Origin: Micractinium sp. NFX-FRZ
Lineage: Eukaryota > Chlorophyta > Trebouxiophyceae > Chlorellales > Chlorellaceae
Direction: 5' to 3'
NCBI GenBank assembly: GCA_029339195.1
Contig: JAPTJF010000145.1
Location: forward strand, 1-64,000
Length of the DNA stretch: 64,000 bases
The stretch's first letter is position 1, and each line of letters opens with the position of its first letter. Positions 48,096 to 60,030 of the stretch are shown here, in pieces. Under the pieces are notes generated by a model that was given only the letters and a program-made list of their open reading frames with translations, searched no databases and had not been told where the DNA came from. The position numbers and the translations under genes were made by a program.

Positions 48096-51000
48096 CTGCC
48101 TGCCTGCCGTGTTTGTCCCGGCGTGTGGTGCAGGTGCTGCGCCCTGCTGCTTCTACTGCTGCTGGTCTGCCCCCACCACCACCCGCGTGCCTTGCCTCCA
48201 CTGCTGGTGCAGGTGTTCCAGGCGGCTCGTGTGCTCGCCAGGACTGGCCCGAGTGGGTGCCTTTCATGCAGCGCGCCAGGCAAGCAAGGGCAGGGGTCGA
48301 GCAGAGGTACAGCTTGTGAGTTTTGTCTCTGCGCTGTGCTTGGTGAAGCCGCTAGACAAGGCGGGCAAGAGGCACAAGGGGAACCCCTGCGCCTGCCCCA
48401 CCTTCACCACCGTGTTTTCTTTCTTGGTGCCAAGTCCAGGGCGGTCTGCTTTGAGAAGAGCAGGCCGCACTGGATCTGGCAGCAAAAAAGAGAACAAGAT
48501 GGTGAAGCGGAAGCATGCCACAGTCAGATTTTATGCTGGCACTGCTGCAACTGCTGTTGCTGCACCCACAGTTGCTGCACCTCGACACTTAGCTGCTGCA
48601 GCTTATCGCTGCTGCCGCCGCCGCCCATGCTGCTGCCGCCCCAGTCTTGCGCTGGCGACCCAAGGGCAGAGGAGGGAGCGCTCCCAGTGTGCTGCTACCC
48701 CTCTGGGCGCAAATGCAAGGCCAAGGCGGTGGCAGCAGTGGCGGCGGGAGAGAGCGTACCAGCCGGCAAGCGGTTGGGGGTTTGCTACACCGGTGTCTGA
48801 CGTCAACGCGGCTTGCACTGGGGCACCGAGATCACGGGCAGCAGCGGCCATCGGGGGGGGGGTTGCTGCCACCGGGATCGGCTTGCGCGGCAGCAGCCGG
48901 CTGCACACCACCCCCAGCCCCCTGCCCACTGCCACTCTGGGGGGTCGTGTGGGGATCTCGTAGTCCCGCCCACAGGCTGCCGCCAAGTTTGGTTCCACCA
49001 CACACCAGTTGCTGCCTGCGCAGCGGAGTTGGCCGAGGGCATTGTGTAGGTGTCGCAGTTGTGTGTTGATGTTCACACCGAGGACTGTGCGAGTCACTTG
49101 CCCGGCTGGGATGTCCTACCCGGGCTGCAGCTCCCACGGCCGTGCTGCGCTTGCGTGCTGTGGTCTGACGTTGCGGGCGTGCTCCCAAAGGAGGAGAGGG
49201 AGGTGGAGGTGCAAGGCTCCGCCCGCCCTGCACCCCCACCACCCTTTCCCCTCCAACAGCACGCCTGGCACCTGAAGGCCACAACGCGGAAGCGCAGGCG
49301 GCAGCGAGAGCGGCAGCACGCCAGGACATCCCGTGGAGGGGTGGCTGACAAGGCGGCGGCCGGCCCACCATGGACCGGGTGAGATGAGCGGGCGTGGCGG
49401 GTGGCAGGCCCCTAGGGTGGAAGGCTAACTGAACTGTTGGGTCCATGGGCAGGCGCGTCGCGTGGGTTTTGACAGTAGAGTGGTGAGCGGGACCGCTAGG
49501 GGGGGAGGAGCGGGCGCTGCCACTGACAGCTGTCAGCAATGCCCTGGCCAGCCACAGCCGTGGTGCTTCATGACAGAGCATCCTGCAGATTCGCGACGCG
49601 CTTGCAATACACTTGCTTAGCCAGCGTCCCACTCTCCTCCCCGACTGCCCCAGCCGCTGCGCTCACCTCCCCCCTAGCCCACCTCCCCTCACTCTTCTCC
49701 CCTTCTGCTCCCACTGGATGCATGCGCAATCCCTTGGCGCTGGCGGGAGTGGCCTCTGGCGAGTGCACGCTGGCCGGCCGACAGTTGGGCAGTGCTGCAG
49801 CACGGGTCAGATGTCACTGTGGCTGCAACCGGCGCCAGTCTCGGTACCGGTGGCGCCACCAGCAGTCTCGGCTTCATGGCAGCAGCCGGCTGGGTGTCAC
49901 ATCACCACCTTTCCACGGCTGCCATGGCCGCAGCGGGCAAGCATGCCGACGCACTGCACTCACCACCAATTTGGCTGAGTGGCACGCCGCCTAGCAGCCT
50001 GACTTTCTGCCGACAACGCGTTGCCTCTGTGAAAATAGCACCCACAGCCCCAGATCCACACCTGTGAATTTGAATTTGACTCTGTGACATGAGCCGATTT
50101 TGCTGAGACGCACACGGTGTGACAGGAAGGATGGATATAAGGGAGGAGTGCCAGCGCGAGCCGGAATTGCACACCCCACCAAGGAGCACAGCGCGTTCCC
50201 TATACGCACCTGAAAGGGAGCTTTGCTGCGGTTGCCTGCTGTTGGCGCTGCGCTGCAAAGGAGCGTGCAGCGCGCACTTTCGGCAGCGCCCAGTTGCTGC
50301 GCTTACCGCGTTGCCGGGTGCAGCGCTGCCTCTTGCCCATAGGCCTCCCCGCAGTCTTGCACGCGCACACGGTGGCTTGAAAGCCGGCATGGCCCATGGA
50401 TGGGCAGGATGGGTGGTTGTTCTGCAGCTGGTAATGTGAGAGCGACAGGGCAGCACTCCGAAACACATTGTCAGCTGGTCAGCTGTTAGACGGATACTTG
50501 GCAGAGGAAGGGCAGAGTTGGCAGAGTGGTTGGGGGATGCATGGCGAGCACAGCGCAGCGCAGCACGGGCGGCTGGTCAAGGCAGACACCACCTGTATTG
50601 GTTCGTTGCAGTGAGTGCGGCTCACACGCTTCGCTGCACCATCTGCGGCTGAGCGGTTTGAAGGCGGCACCCAGGGTGGGTGGTGCCTCCTCGTCTCCTG
50701 CCCTGCCGCCCGCCCAAAAACTCAACCGACTGGAGGTTGGGGCCCTGGTCGGATGGACGCGGCCAGCCGTCACCTGTCGTGATGCCGGAGACGGTTCAGC
50801 AATCGGCAAAGGACAGAAGGCGCTGGAGGACAGCGAAACATGCCCTATCAGGCTGGCGGCCAGGCTGGCGGGTGTTGGCACCCCTTGGCATGCGAGAGAG
50901 CGTGCGGAGCCCTGCATTGCTTGTACTTCTGTGCGACATCGCGAGTGTAGCTGTTGGCTGCACACAGGCGTGGCCTTGAGACCAGACGAAGCCTCAAGGG

Positions 51001-51502
51001 CACGTGTACCAGGGTGCTCTAACGGGAGGGGGTGCAAAGACACATGCACGACCGGGCTTTTCTGCATGCAATGCTTGGATGGGGTCACGGCTCTTGTGAG
51101 ACACCGGCAACACTTTCGTGCTAGTAGTTACAGCGCTGACCGGGAAGGTCCAGGGAGGCTGCTCACAGCGAGTTCAGAGGGGGAAGGAGGGGGAAACAAC
51201 AAGCATTCAAATCTCACAACCGAGACTCAGACCCCAAAGAAAGGATTTGAAAGATGTACGCAGAATGGGGCAAGGGCGCCAGGTGCACTGAGTTTGCAGG
51301 AAGAGAAGTAGGGAGAATTGACATAAGAAAACTACCACGCAACGAGAAAAGGCATGCCGAGAGCAGATTACCAATGGTAGATCGTCACAGGTGCAAATGG
51401 TGCGCTGAGGTTCGCGTTGCCAGCTGGCCAGTTGAGGCGATTGGGCTGGTTACTGCAGGCTGCAATTTGGCAGCTGCATAAAATTCACTCACGCTCACTC
51501 CC

Positions 51503-51955
51503 TCACAAAAACAAATACCTCTGCAGCAGAGGTTGGGCAGGGGCAGGGGGGAGTGCCGTTAGTTGAGGCATGTCAGCAAAACAGGTTGCACCTGGCAGCA
51601 TGCAACGGTCGCAGCAGCACTGGCAGCATTGGTGGCGGCAAGTGTGCCAGCAGCAACACGGGCAGCACAAGCAGCAGCAGAGCCATCAGGGCAGAGCAGC
51701 AGCAGGGGCAAACCGGGGTACCGGCACCATGAGCATGAGCAGCAGGAGCAGCAGCAGCCGGGCAGGCAAAGCAGAGCACCAGCAGCAACATCAACAAACA
51801 ACATTAACAACAGGAGCAGCGGGGTAGAGGTTCTCCCGCTCACCGGGATGAGCATCATCTTAAACGTTGGGCGGTTGGGGCAGCAGCAGCACGACCAGCC
51901 GCAGCAGCAGCGCGGCAGCAGCGGCGGCAGCATAAGCAGAGCAGCATCCAACGCC

Positions 51956-51988
<33 letters not shown>

Positions 51989-54900
51989 GCCTATGGACGG
52001 GGGCAACAGCAGCAGCAGCAGCAGCAAGAAGACGATCAGCAACGGGCTGTGCCGCTCACCGGGGTGGGCGACATCCATGAATTTGAACGCGGTTTGGGCG
52101 CCGCCCCGCACGGTGCAGGCGCCCTCGGCGTCGCAGACAGAGGAGGTGGAGCCTGCAGGCCGAGGAACACCACAGGTTGGTGTGATTCGGTTGAAGAGAG
52201 AAAGAGGCCAACAAGGTGGCAGTGGAGATGACGCCTGCAAGCACGCGCAGGCGCAGCCGGCTGCAACGGCGGCACCAAACCCACGGCCTACCTTCCCTTC
52301 TGCCCCACCCCTGCTGCAGCCACTGACAGAACACTTGCCCACCTCCAAACACGTATGTGAAGCCGTTTGCGAATGCGGCGTCAAAGCGGAAGCGTGGCTC
52401 CGGCATGGGGGCGCTGGGCACCCAGGTGTCGTTGTCAGCCAGGTACAGGTCGGCGCTGTTGGACGCCACCTGGCACGCAGCAGAAGTGCAAGGGAGGACA
52501 GCATTTGTTTGGGGGCAGCATGGGAGCACTGCGCAGCAGGCAGGGTGGTCGGCCAGCTGCAGATCAGCGCCGTCGTTGGGCGGGGCAGGGCGGGGAGAGT
52601 GCCCACCCGGCTGGGGCAGTGGGCCTGCCTCACCACCCGGCCTCTGCTAGTGCAGCCGGGCAGGCCACCCTCTCCCCCGGTCCATTGTCGAGCTGGCAGG
52701 CCTGTCAGCCTCCCACCTGGTTGTGCCCAGCAGTGTTCGTCTCCCCGCCCAGCACCAGCATGCGGTTGCCGGGCAGCGTCACCAGCGCATTATCGCCGCG
52801 GGCCTACAGAAGCGAGGGAGGGCACACAGGGCGAGCTCCTTACACACACAGCTATCACTGTGGGGGCCTGAGGCGAGGAGGAGACCAGTGCGCATGGCAT
52901 GCGCAAAGCGTGCGAGGGAACAGTGAACGTTCACATCTGTCCCGATTCTTATCGCTTGCCGCGGGGTGTCCCCGCCCCGTCACATTGTGTGGGGCAAGGG
53001 TGCGTGCAAGGTGCCCCAGCGTGCCCAGCGCACCTGGGGCAGGGGAGCCAGCGTCACCCAGTCAGAAGTCTCGGGGTTGAAGGCCTCAACCTCGGTCCTG
53101 CATTCGGGGAGGCATACCCAATGCAAGGGTGAGCACAGAAGAGAAGGCGGGCCACACGAGATGCAGCCATGCTTTGCTCGCTGAGCGTCGGCTGCGCATG
53201 ATAATCGCGCTTGCGGGGCTGGGCAGCGCAAGCTTGCAGCGCCGCCACGCGTGTATGTGCCACGTGCTGGTCAGCAAGCGGCAGGCCTGGGAGGTGGTGG
53301 GCTTAGGCTGTGGGAAGCGCACCGCCGCGTAGCTGCGGCCGCATCACGTGGAATGTTTTCTTTTACGTTTATGTTCACCCCCACCTGAAGGCGCCAATGG
53401 TCCAATTGTTTACGGGGTCCCAGTAGCCTCCCACAGCCACAAAGTGCTCCACTCCTCCCAGTGAGAAGGCGGAGCACATGACGTCGCCACGGGGCGTGGG
53501 CATGGGGCGCAGCAGCTGCGTGGGCGGGTGAGGGGCAGTGGCAAGTGGGGCCAGGTTGTGGTAGAGGGTGGTGCATTTGACGGAATTGCGAGCCGTAACC
53601 TCGGTTCTGCAGAACATTTAGAGTGCCAACATCTGACATATTGGGCAGCCCTCTCCCTGGCCTGCCCACCTGGGTCCATGTGCCGGCGCTGGGGTCCAGT
53701 ACCTCCACGCTCGACAGGGTCTCAGTGTAGTTGGTGCTGTAGCCTGCACACATAGAAGCGTGACGCAATTGAAATGTTGACACTGGTTGAAGGGACGTGT
53801 ACAGCGGCATGGGAGGAGGGGGGAGCGCCTGGCTGCAGCCTGCAGGAACTTGCCATCGCTGTGATGCAGAGGCAATGTGGCTAAAAAGGGCAGCCAGGCA
53901 GGAGCACACCAACCGCATGGGCTGTGCAGCCCGCTGCACGCTGCCCAGTGCGCACCTCCGGCAATGTACAGCTGGCCGCCGACGGCCGCCATGCAGGCGT
54001 CTGAGCGGGGCACGTTGAGCTGGCCAGCTGCAGCGCAAGAGGAGGGGGCACACAGCCAGCGGTCGGCATCCAGGCAGGCAGGCGGGCGGGTGGGTGGGTG
54101 GCAGGGCAAGCAGGGGTGCCGCCTCGTGTGCCTTGCTGGCAGTGATGACTTTGCTTGACGGGCGGGTTGCAAGTCCAAAGCCTGCCTGCCTGGCACCCCT
54201 GCAGCATGTGGCGCCGCAGCCTGCAGCGCAGCGCGCCCAGCGCAGCATGACCAGCACGGCATGGAGCTCACCCAGCGTGCTCCACTTGTCGGCCTCCACA
54301 TCAAACACAAAGGTGCCCTGGATCCCATCTGCAGCCAGCCAGGGAGGGGATCAATCAGAACAAGGGGAGGAGGTCAACACCATCAGCCGCCAACAGTGGG
54401 AAAGCAGCGCAGCAGCCCCGCGCCACCGCGGCCCCCACATGCGGCAGCCCCACGTGCCGTCCAACCCTACATTCTCTCCCACATGCCAGCACCACTGCGC
54501 ACACAAGTGCACCTCTCCCCACAAGCAAGCGCCCTCCTTGCCTGTCTCATTCTTGCCGTAGCCGCCCGTCACATAGATCTTGCCATCCACGGCGGCCGCC
54601 CCCGCTCGGGTCCGGGGCGCCGGCATGTCGGCGCGGCGCATGTAGGTGGCCAGCAGGGTGTCAAACTCCCAGACCTGGGCGCTGACGGGCTGCGTCTGCG
54701 GAGGAGGAGGGGCAGGAAGCTGGCAGGGTGATTGTGGGGGTGGCTGTGCGGAAGCGAAGTGTTGTCGCACTGGGGGCGCTGCCCCTTGCTGTCCAGCCAA
54801 TTGCTGAAGCAGCCCACCACACACGGTGGGTGGACCACAAGTCCTTGAGCACACCGTGAGGAGCACCGCTGCAGCACAACCGCTGCACCCCCGCGTGCTC

Positions 54901-57900
54901 CACACCGCTTGCCTCGTTGGCGGTCAGCTGGCCTCCAATGATGAACAGAGAGTTGCCCAGCTGCACCACAGCGTGGTCGGACAGGGCAGGCACAGGCAGG
55001 CTCGCCTCCTGCACCAGGGATGCAAAAGGGCAGGCACATGCAGGGGTTGCCGGCAGGGCAAGTCAGCGGTAAAGTGGCAGTGGCGGTGGCTGAGGAGGGG
55101 CAGCCCTTGGGCAGCCCTTGGCGGCCCGCAGCAGCGGTCAAGTGCCTGTGCGCTAGTGAGTCCAGATGAAGTAAGCAGGCAGGGCCGGGGATTTGCTTGG
55201 CAACCAAGCAGGGCCGGGGATTTGGCTGGCAGGGACACAATGAGAGGCACACACGCACCCCCCACCAGAGGCACACAACACCACCCGCTCGCCCGCTCAC
55301 CGGCGCCCAGTAGCCGCTGCCGGCGTGGAGGAGGCCCATGCTGGTGTAGCCGGGCTGGGGAGTTGCCTCCCCCCGCAGGATCACCTGCAGACCAACATGC
55401 AACCAAAGGCGGTAAATCAAAACGAAGGCGGTGGTGGCAGTTGGTGACGACAGCGCCACTCGGGCAGGCGGGGAGGGCACGCGCAGAGGCTGCCTGGCTG
55501 CAACAGCGCACGGCATGCACAAGCGGCAGGCGCCGCCTTGTGAGGTTCATTGGCACACCCACAGCGTGTGTGGCGTGGACGTGAGGCGGCGCAGCAAGAT
55601 ACATGCTTCCATTGCTCCCATTGAGCACGAACAAAAGGAACCATCCTCTTTGCACGAGGGGTGTGGGTGGCTGGCAGCATCAAAGGCAGCAGGACGGGAT
55701 GGAATCAGGCGGTTGGGCTGTAGGCGGCGCACCTTGCTGGCAAGCGGGCCGGGGGTGTCGGCGTCCGCTGCGGGATCCCTGGTGTGCAGGAACACGGCGG
55801 GGTGGTCGACATCGAAAAACACCTCCATGTCGGCAATGGGGCTGCACAGGGTCATGACTCGAGCAGTTAGCATCTTAAATAAGGAGAGGGCGATGAGGGC
55901 GGGTGTGTGAGGGGATAGACAGATGCGGTGGTCGCCGGGGTGGGCAGCATCAGATGGCAAATTTGGTATGACTAGAGTGGGAGTGGGCACCTGCGCATGC
56001 TGAGGGGCCCCTTGTGCCGGCTAAAAGGACGCACACACCAGCTGCACATCAACCCACAGCAGCGGCAGCAGCCCCCGGCACCAGCATGTGCGCACCTCTC
56101 GGCGCACGGGGCGCCCGTGGTAGCGGCAGTGCAGCGCAGCACGCCTCCGAAAGCGTACACCCCGCCCTCTGCGTAGGCGGCGCCGGCGCTGAGGCGCGCC
56201 AGGGCAATGGGGGCCTTTTGCACCCAAGTGTCCACCGCTGGCAGGTACTCTTGAACATAGTGGGTGGGCGCCTGCAGTTGGGTGGCGGACAAACAAGGGT
56301 GGGGTGGGCTGGGGTGAGGAAGGCACGAAATGCATGGCAGGCAGCAGGGAGGTACTGTTGCACGTGCGGGTGGGCGCCTGCATCAGGCAGGAGCATGCAC
56401 AGCAGAGGCAAAAGCGGTGAGGTGAGGGGGTAAGCACAGCAGCGCTTGGCTGGACAGGGTGCTCTGGACACAAGCCCTGCACCCCGGCCCTTGCCAAGGC
56501 AGCCAGCGCTGTGGCTCGCTGCCCCACCTCGCACCCCCCACCCCTGCCCAGCCGGCCACCCCGCCCTGTGCGCCTCCCGCCCGCCCTGCGCCCCTCGCAC
56601 CTTCACGCTGGCCACGCTGGTGTTGCCGATGCCGCCGATGCTCAGCAGGCTGCCACCTGGCAGGGCCACCAGCTCCACATCACCGCTGCAGGGCGCACAA
56701 AGGAGGGGCAAAGCGGGAGGGCAGGCTGAGGGCAGGCAAAGGGACTGCCGTTGCATCAGAGTGGGGCTCTTTTATGTTGTCCCTGAGCAGGCAGGGCCAT
56801 TAGATGCGCATTGCCACTGCACATGTGGCATTCAGCGCCCCAGCCACGCGGCGACGCGCAAGCACAGCACAAGCGCGCCCAACATTGCCACGCAGTGCTG
56901 CCGCCTTTCCGCCCGCAGGCCTGTGCGCACCTGCCATAGGCCAGCGGGGTGAGGGTCCTCACAGTGCCGGTGGCAACCTCAACGCTCAGCAGTTCATTGA
57001 GCAGGGCTCCCTCAGCGCCCCGCCCTCCAGCAATGTACAGCATGCCGCCCACGGCCGCGCACGCGGCGCCGGCGCGCGCTGCGAGCAGGCGCAGGGGGAG
57101 CAGGCAGGGCCGGAGGTGGGCATGTGTGCGTGTGTGCCCATGCCAGGGGTTCATGCCAGGGTTCAAAGCATGGCAAAGCTGGAAGAGCTGCTGGGCATTG
57201 CTTGCCTGACCGGGCTGTGGCACTCCTCTCACCAGAGGGCAGCAAGGCGACCTGCGCCAAGGCAAGCCTTCCCGCTGGTTTCCTGAAACCATGACCCCAT
57301 CCCAAACTGCGCCCTGGGGCTGCGTCATTCACTCTCCTCACCAGAGGGCAGCGAGGCGACCTGCGCCAAAGTAAGCTTCCAGCTTGATTCCTAAACCCAC
57401 GCCCCCATCCCAACTCGCGCTCTCGGGCTGTACAAACCAATTCTCACCAGAGGGCAGCGAGGCAACCTGCGCCCAGGCCTTGGTGTCCGGGTTGTAGGAG
57501 CGGATGGCGCTGCTCAGCTGGCCGCCCACCGCGGCGCCTCCCGCCACGTACACAGTGCCGTCAATTGCTGCAGCGGCGGAAACCGGGGGTGGGGGTGCTT
57601 CAAACAAGGTGACACGTGGGGGACCAGGGGGCGGGTTGCCGTGGGACCACGCTGTGCCCATTGGGAGAGTACTATATGAGGTTCGGCTAGATGCTGCTCT
57701 GGAGCAGGCCATGCCATGATGCATGCCCAGCCGGGCATAAGCTGCAAATGCTTGCAGCTGGCAGGCATTGAATGGGCACCTGTGGTCCATGCATCCCCCG
57801 CGAGGCAGGCATGGCATGCCACTTCTGCCCCCAAACAGCGAGTCCTGCCAGCATGGCTAGCAGGCAGGCGGGCAAAAGGGCATGCTCCTGCCTTACCTGC

Positions 57901-59780
57901 GGCGCACGCATCGGCAATGCCCTGGTCGTCGGTGCAGTCAGAGGTCCACGCGTTTGCGCTCACAGAGTAGATGAACACGCAGCTCTCGGGCGCCTGCAGG
58001 GGCAGCAGCATCGGCAGGGGCAATGTCAACATGCCTCTCAGCATTTGCCCTTGAGGGACTTGAGGGACTTGAGGGGCTTGAGGGACTTGAGGGACACAGT
58101 GCTGCCTGCTTGGCTGTGTGGGGCAGGCAAGCTTGGATGGCCAGAGAGGTGCGGGCCAGGGCGCTGCCAGGCTGGCCACTGCGTGGTGTGCGGCCCCGCC
58201 CGTCCGGCTCTGTTCTGCCATGTCAAAGCATGCACAGCGCACCTGTGCCGCCAGCGAGGCGGCATCCTCGTAGCCGCCAACCACAACCACGGTGTCGGCG
58301 TCCGCAGCAGCGGCCGCCAGGTGGGTGCGGGGCGTGGGCATGGGTGCCAGAGTGGTATTGTACCTGCAGCGGCGGTACAGCAGCGGTACTACACGGATCA
58401 GGCAGTGCAGGCGAGCAGTGCAGCAGCAAGTAGGGTGTGTGTCGTGCTTGCATTGGCGGCGTGTGCGGGTGCCTCCTCCTGCCCAGGCTGCCCCGTCCCT
58501 ACGATGGCTGAGCACAAAACTGTGCCGGGTGCGTGGCCCACTCGCAGGTCAACTCCGGCAATGCCCCTCCCCCCTCCCCCGCCCAGCACACCCACAGCAC
58601 CCTCAACACCCCAGCCGCCCACGCTCACAGGTCAAGCACGGCGTCATAAGAGAGCACCGAGGCGAGGGGCGCGCCAGCGGCGTCCACGCCCCCCATCAGG
58701 AAGATGCGGGCCTCGCGGGCGGGGGCGTCTGGGGTGGGCGTGCTGGGCAGTGCCACGCTGTCAAAGTGGCTGCGGCCTGCCGGCAGGTTGGAGCTCGAGT
58801 TGGACCAGTAGCCTGCGTTGCATGGCAGGAGGGGGGAGGGGCGGATGTTTTTTTGTTTTTTTCTGTTTCTTGTCTGTTTGTTTGTTGTCATGTTGCAGGC
58901 AGGTCCAAGGTGGGGGTGGCAGGGGGGTGCTGATGGTGGGGGAGGAGAGGGGCGAGTGCGGTGGCAGAAGGGCTGGCCCGGGCGATGCCTCAGGGGTCCA
59001 GATCAACGTGGGTGCTGCCACGGCTTCTGAAGCCCCGCCTGGTCAGTGCTGCCACTGGCCACAATGCCCCCAGTCAGCGTGCAGGGTGGGCCCCGCCAGT
59101 CAGGGGGCTCACGCCCAGCATGCACTGGGGCGTTACTTGCTCTGGGGCGTGCATACCCACCCTGCCTGATGGCATCATACCACGCTGTGCACGCTGCGCT
59201 GGGTGCTGCCACTGCCCCACTGCCACTCACCAGAGCCGCGGTAGATGGAGCCTGCCGGCAGGTAGCCCTCGGGGGAGGTGGGGCTGTCAGATGCATATAC
59301 GCCGGCGGCAGGGTTGCCGCCCATATCTGCCGTGCCGGCGTACGTCTGGCTGCCGGCAGCAGTGCCCTCCTCCTGGCGATTGGCCGTGGCCTGCGCGTCC
59401 TTGGCTGTCACCAGGGCGGCGATGCTGACACCCAGGAGGGCGACACACAGGGCGGAGAGGACGGCGAGGGCGGCGAGCACCTGCGATGACGTGGCGGGGG
59501 GCGGCGGCCAGCGGGGTGGGTGGCGGTGCAATAAGAACTGGGCAGCAGTGGTCTGCGGATGTACCGCGCGCCTCGGGACGGAACCGTCCCGCCCACTCCA
59601 TCAGGCCGTGTTCGCACGGTAAGGGGGAGTGAAGCTGCATGCATGTTGCACCTGTGTGTTCCGGCGGCGAAGGGCAACCAGCGACTGGTGCGGTGCGAAG
59701 CCCCCATCGCTCGATAGATCTTTGGAGATGCCCTCATGCTCCGCTCCGACTGGAGGCTGGCCGTTGGTGAGGCAGGCCAT
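51503..59780 (-). CDS. membrane-anchored protein with twelve kelch motifs
   Basis: Minus-strand exons: 59780-59652, 59480-59231, 58812-58629, 58363-58243, 57993-57897, 57567-57448, 57078-56931, 56685-56601, 56271-56096, 55841-55733, 55384-55301, 55008-54913, 54695-54542, 54328-54272, 54027-53956, 53743-53670, 53515-53385, 53097-53034, 52803-52717, 52469-52343, 52152-52060, and tentatively 51591-51503; about 848 residues, every phase consistent. A short N-terminus ending ALRRRNTQ precedes a membrane segment (VLAALAVLSALCVALLGVSI), giving a type II anchor with the rest outside the cytosol. Kelch glycine doublets appear twelve times, for example IFLMGGV, TVVVVGGYE, TVYVAGGAA, MLYIAGGRG, SLLSIGGIG, VYAFGGV, LFIIGGQL, KIYVTGGYG, LYIAGG, FVAVGGYW, MLVLGGET and YVFGGS, enough for two six-bladed propellers. 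NxS/T sites suggest glycosylation. Introns 12 and 13 appear to be GC-AG. The last exon is uncertain; a strong in-frame end is seen only to 52060. Confidence 0.82.
51600..52030. repeat. CAG/GCA-rich low-complexity tract
   Basis: Dense cagcag runs, the longest near 51958-51989 and 52009-52027, inside the 3' region of the kelch gene. A diverged copy of the exon-21 donor edge (plus-strand gctcaccgggatgagcatc, 51838-51856, compared with gctcaccggggtgggcgac at 52053) brackets the tract. Confidence 0.75.
57226..57478. repeat. three tandem copies of a kelch-gene exon edge
   Basis: The true donor edge of exon 6 (57440-57478, minus strand QVASLPSG/GTGAG) is copied at 57333-57370 and 57226-57265, spaced 107 bases, together with about 70 bases of intron. 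Each copy retains ctcaccagagggcagc, so each keeps the donor. Confidence 0.9.
58049..58094. repeat. 10-base minisatellite in a kelch-gene intron
   Basis: Four to five copies of gacttgaggg, one with a single change, in the intron between exons 4 and 5. Confidence 0.8.
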
Positions 59781-60030
59781 GGATGCTGATTGGCTGGAGA
59801 GCTTTGGTGGTTTCTTCGACGACAGGCTGCAGCAGAAACCCCAAGGTCTGCAGCCGGAAGATGGGTTGATCGTGCACGGTGGTAATGTTGCCAAAGTAGG
59901 ACTCAGATTTTTGGCCAGCGTGCCCTGCGTGCTGCGCCCTTCATGTCTCTCAGGCGTCAACAACGCGAGTTTAACCCGTTAGATCGCTGCGCGCTGATTT
60001 GTTGTCTATTTTGCGCTCTCGAACCAGGCC
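59781..60030. promoter_or_regulatory. divergent promoter between kelch and QNG1 genes
   Basis: Only 250 bases separate the two opposed start codons, the shortest divergent spacer here. It contains AT-richer sequence around 59990-60015 (gatttgttgtctattttgcg). The kelch start could instead lie further upstream (an in-frame ATG exists near 59963), which would shrink the spacer. Confidence 0.5.

Larger units (their letters stand above)
46068..48515. repeat. three diverged copies of a 200-400 base segment
   Basis: Copies at about 46068-46440, 46535-46745 and 48135-48515 share, in the same order, ctgcccccaccaccac, a ggctggtgcc/ggctggcccg block, gcaagcaggggcagg, cagtttgtg, and (first and third) ccaagtccag[t/g]gcggtc with gcaggc[t/c]gc[g/a]ctgga. 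On the minus strand the first copy reads GRTALDLAATKRAELVK; the third has a shifted frame and an early stop, so at least that copy is decayed. Confidence 0.6.
43086..51502. other. 8.4-kb interval without an intact gene; decayed duplicated sequence
   Basis: No reading frame on either strand can be spliced into a recognisable protein. Weak protein-like traces occur on the minus strand, for example GRTALDLAATKRAELVKVKQ near 46260-46350 (reminiscent of an ankyrin-repeat end), CRHLLAKVEFMHWLQQW near 47110-47150 and LRHLHNALGQLR near 49040. Related segments recur with stops and frame changes: about 46068-46440, 46535-46745 and 48135-48515. The 45.18-kb and 48.76-kb stretches also share gccggcaagcggt. 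Short palindromes and tandem copies are listed separately. Best reading: remnants of a degenerated, internally duplicated gene or element; a living gene with many small exons cannot be excluded. Confidence 0.45.

Noticed and set aside
50526..51311. A 261-residue plus-strand open frame with several Cys pairs
   Set aside because: No family resemblance, irregular composition and no supporting splice or poly(A) context; GC-rich DNA often gives open frames this long.
53560..53610. A segment reading TEVTARNSVK considered as a kelch exon
   Set aside because: Phase does not match the flanking exons, and it is a diverged copy of the true exon start at 53097 (TEVEAFNPE).
57772..59169. A 465-residue plus-strand open frame
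   Set aside because: Antisense to kelch exons 2-5, whose minus-strand translation gives kelch motifs in phase.
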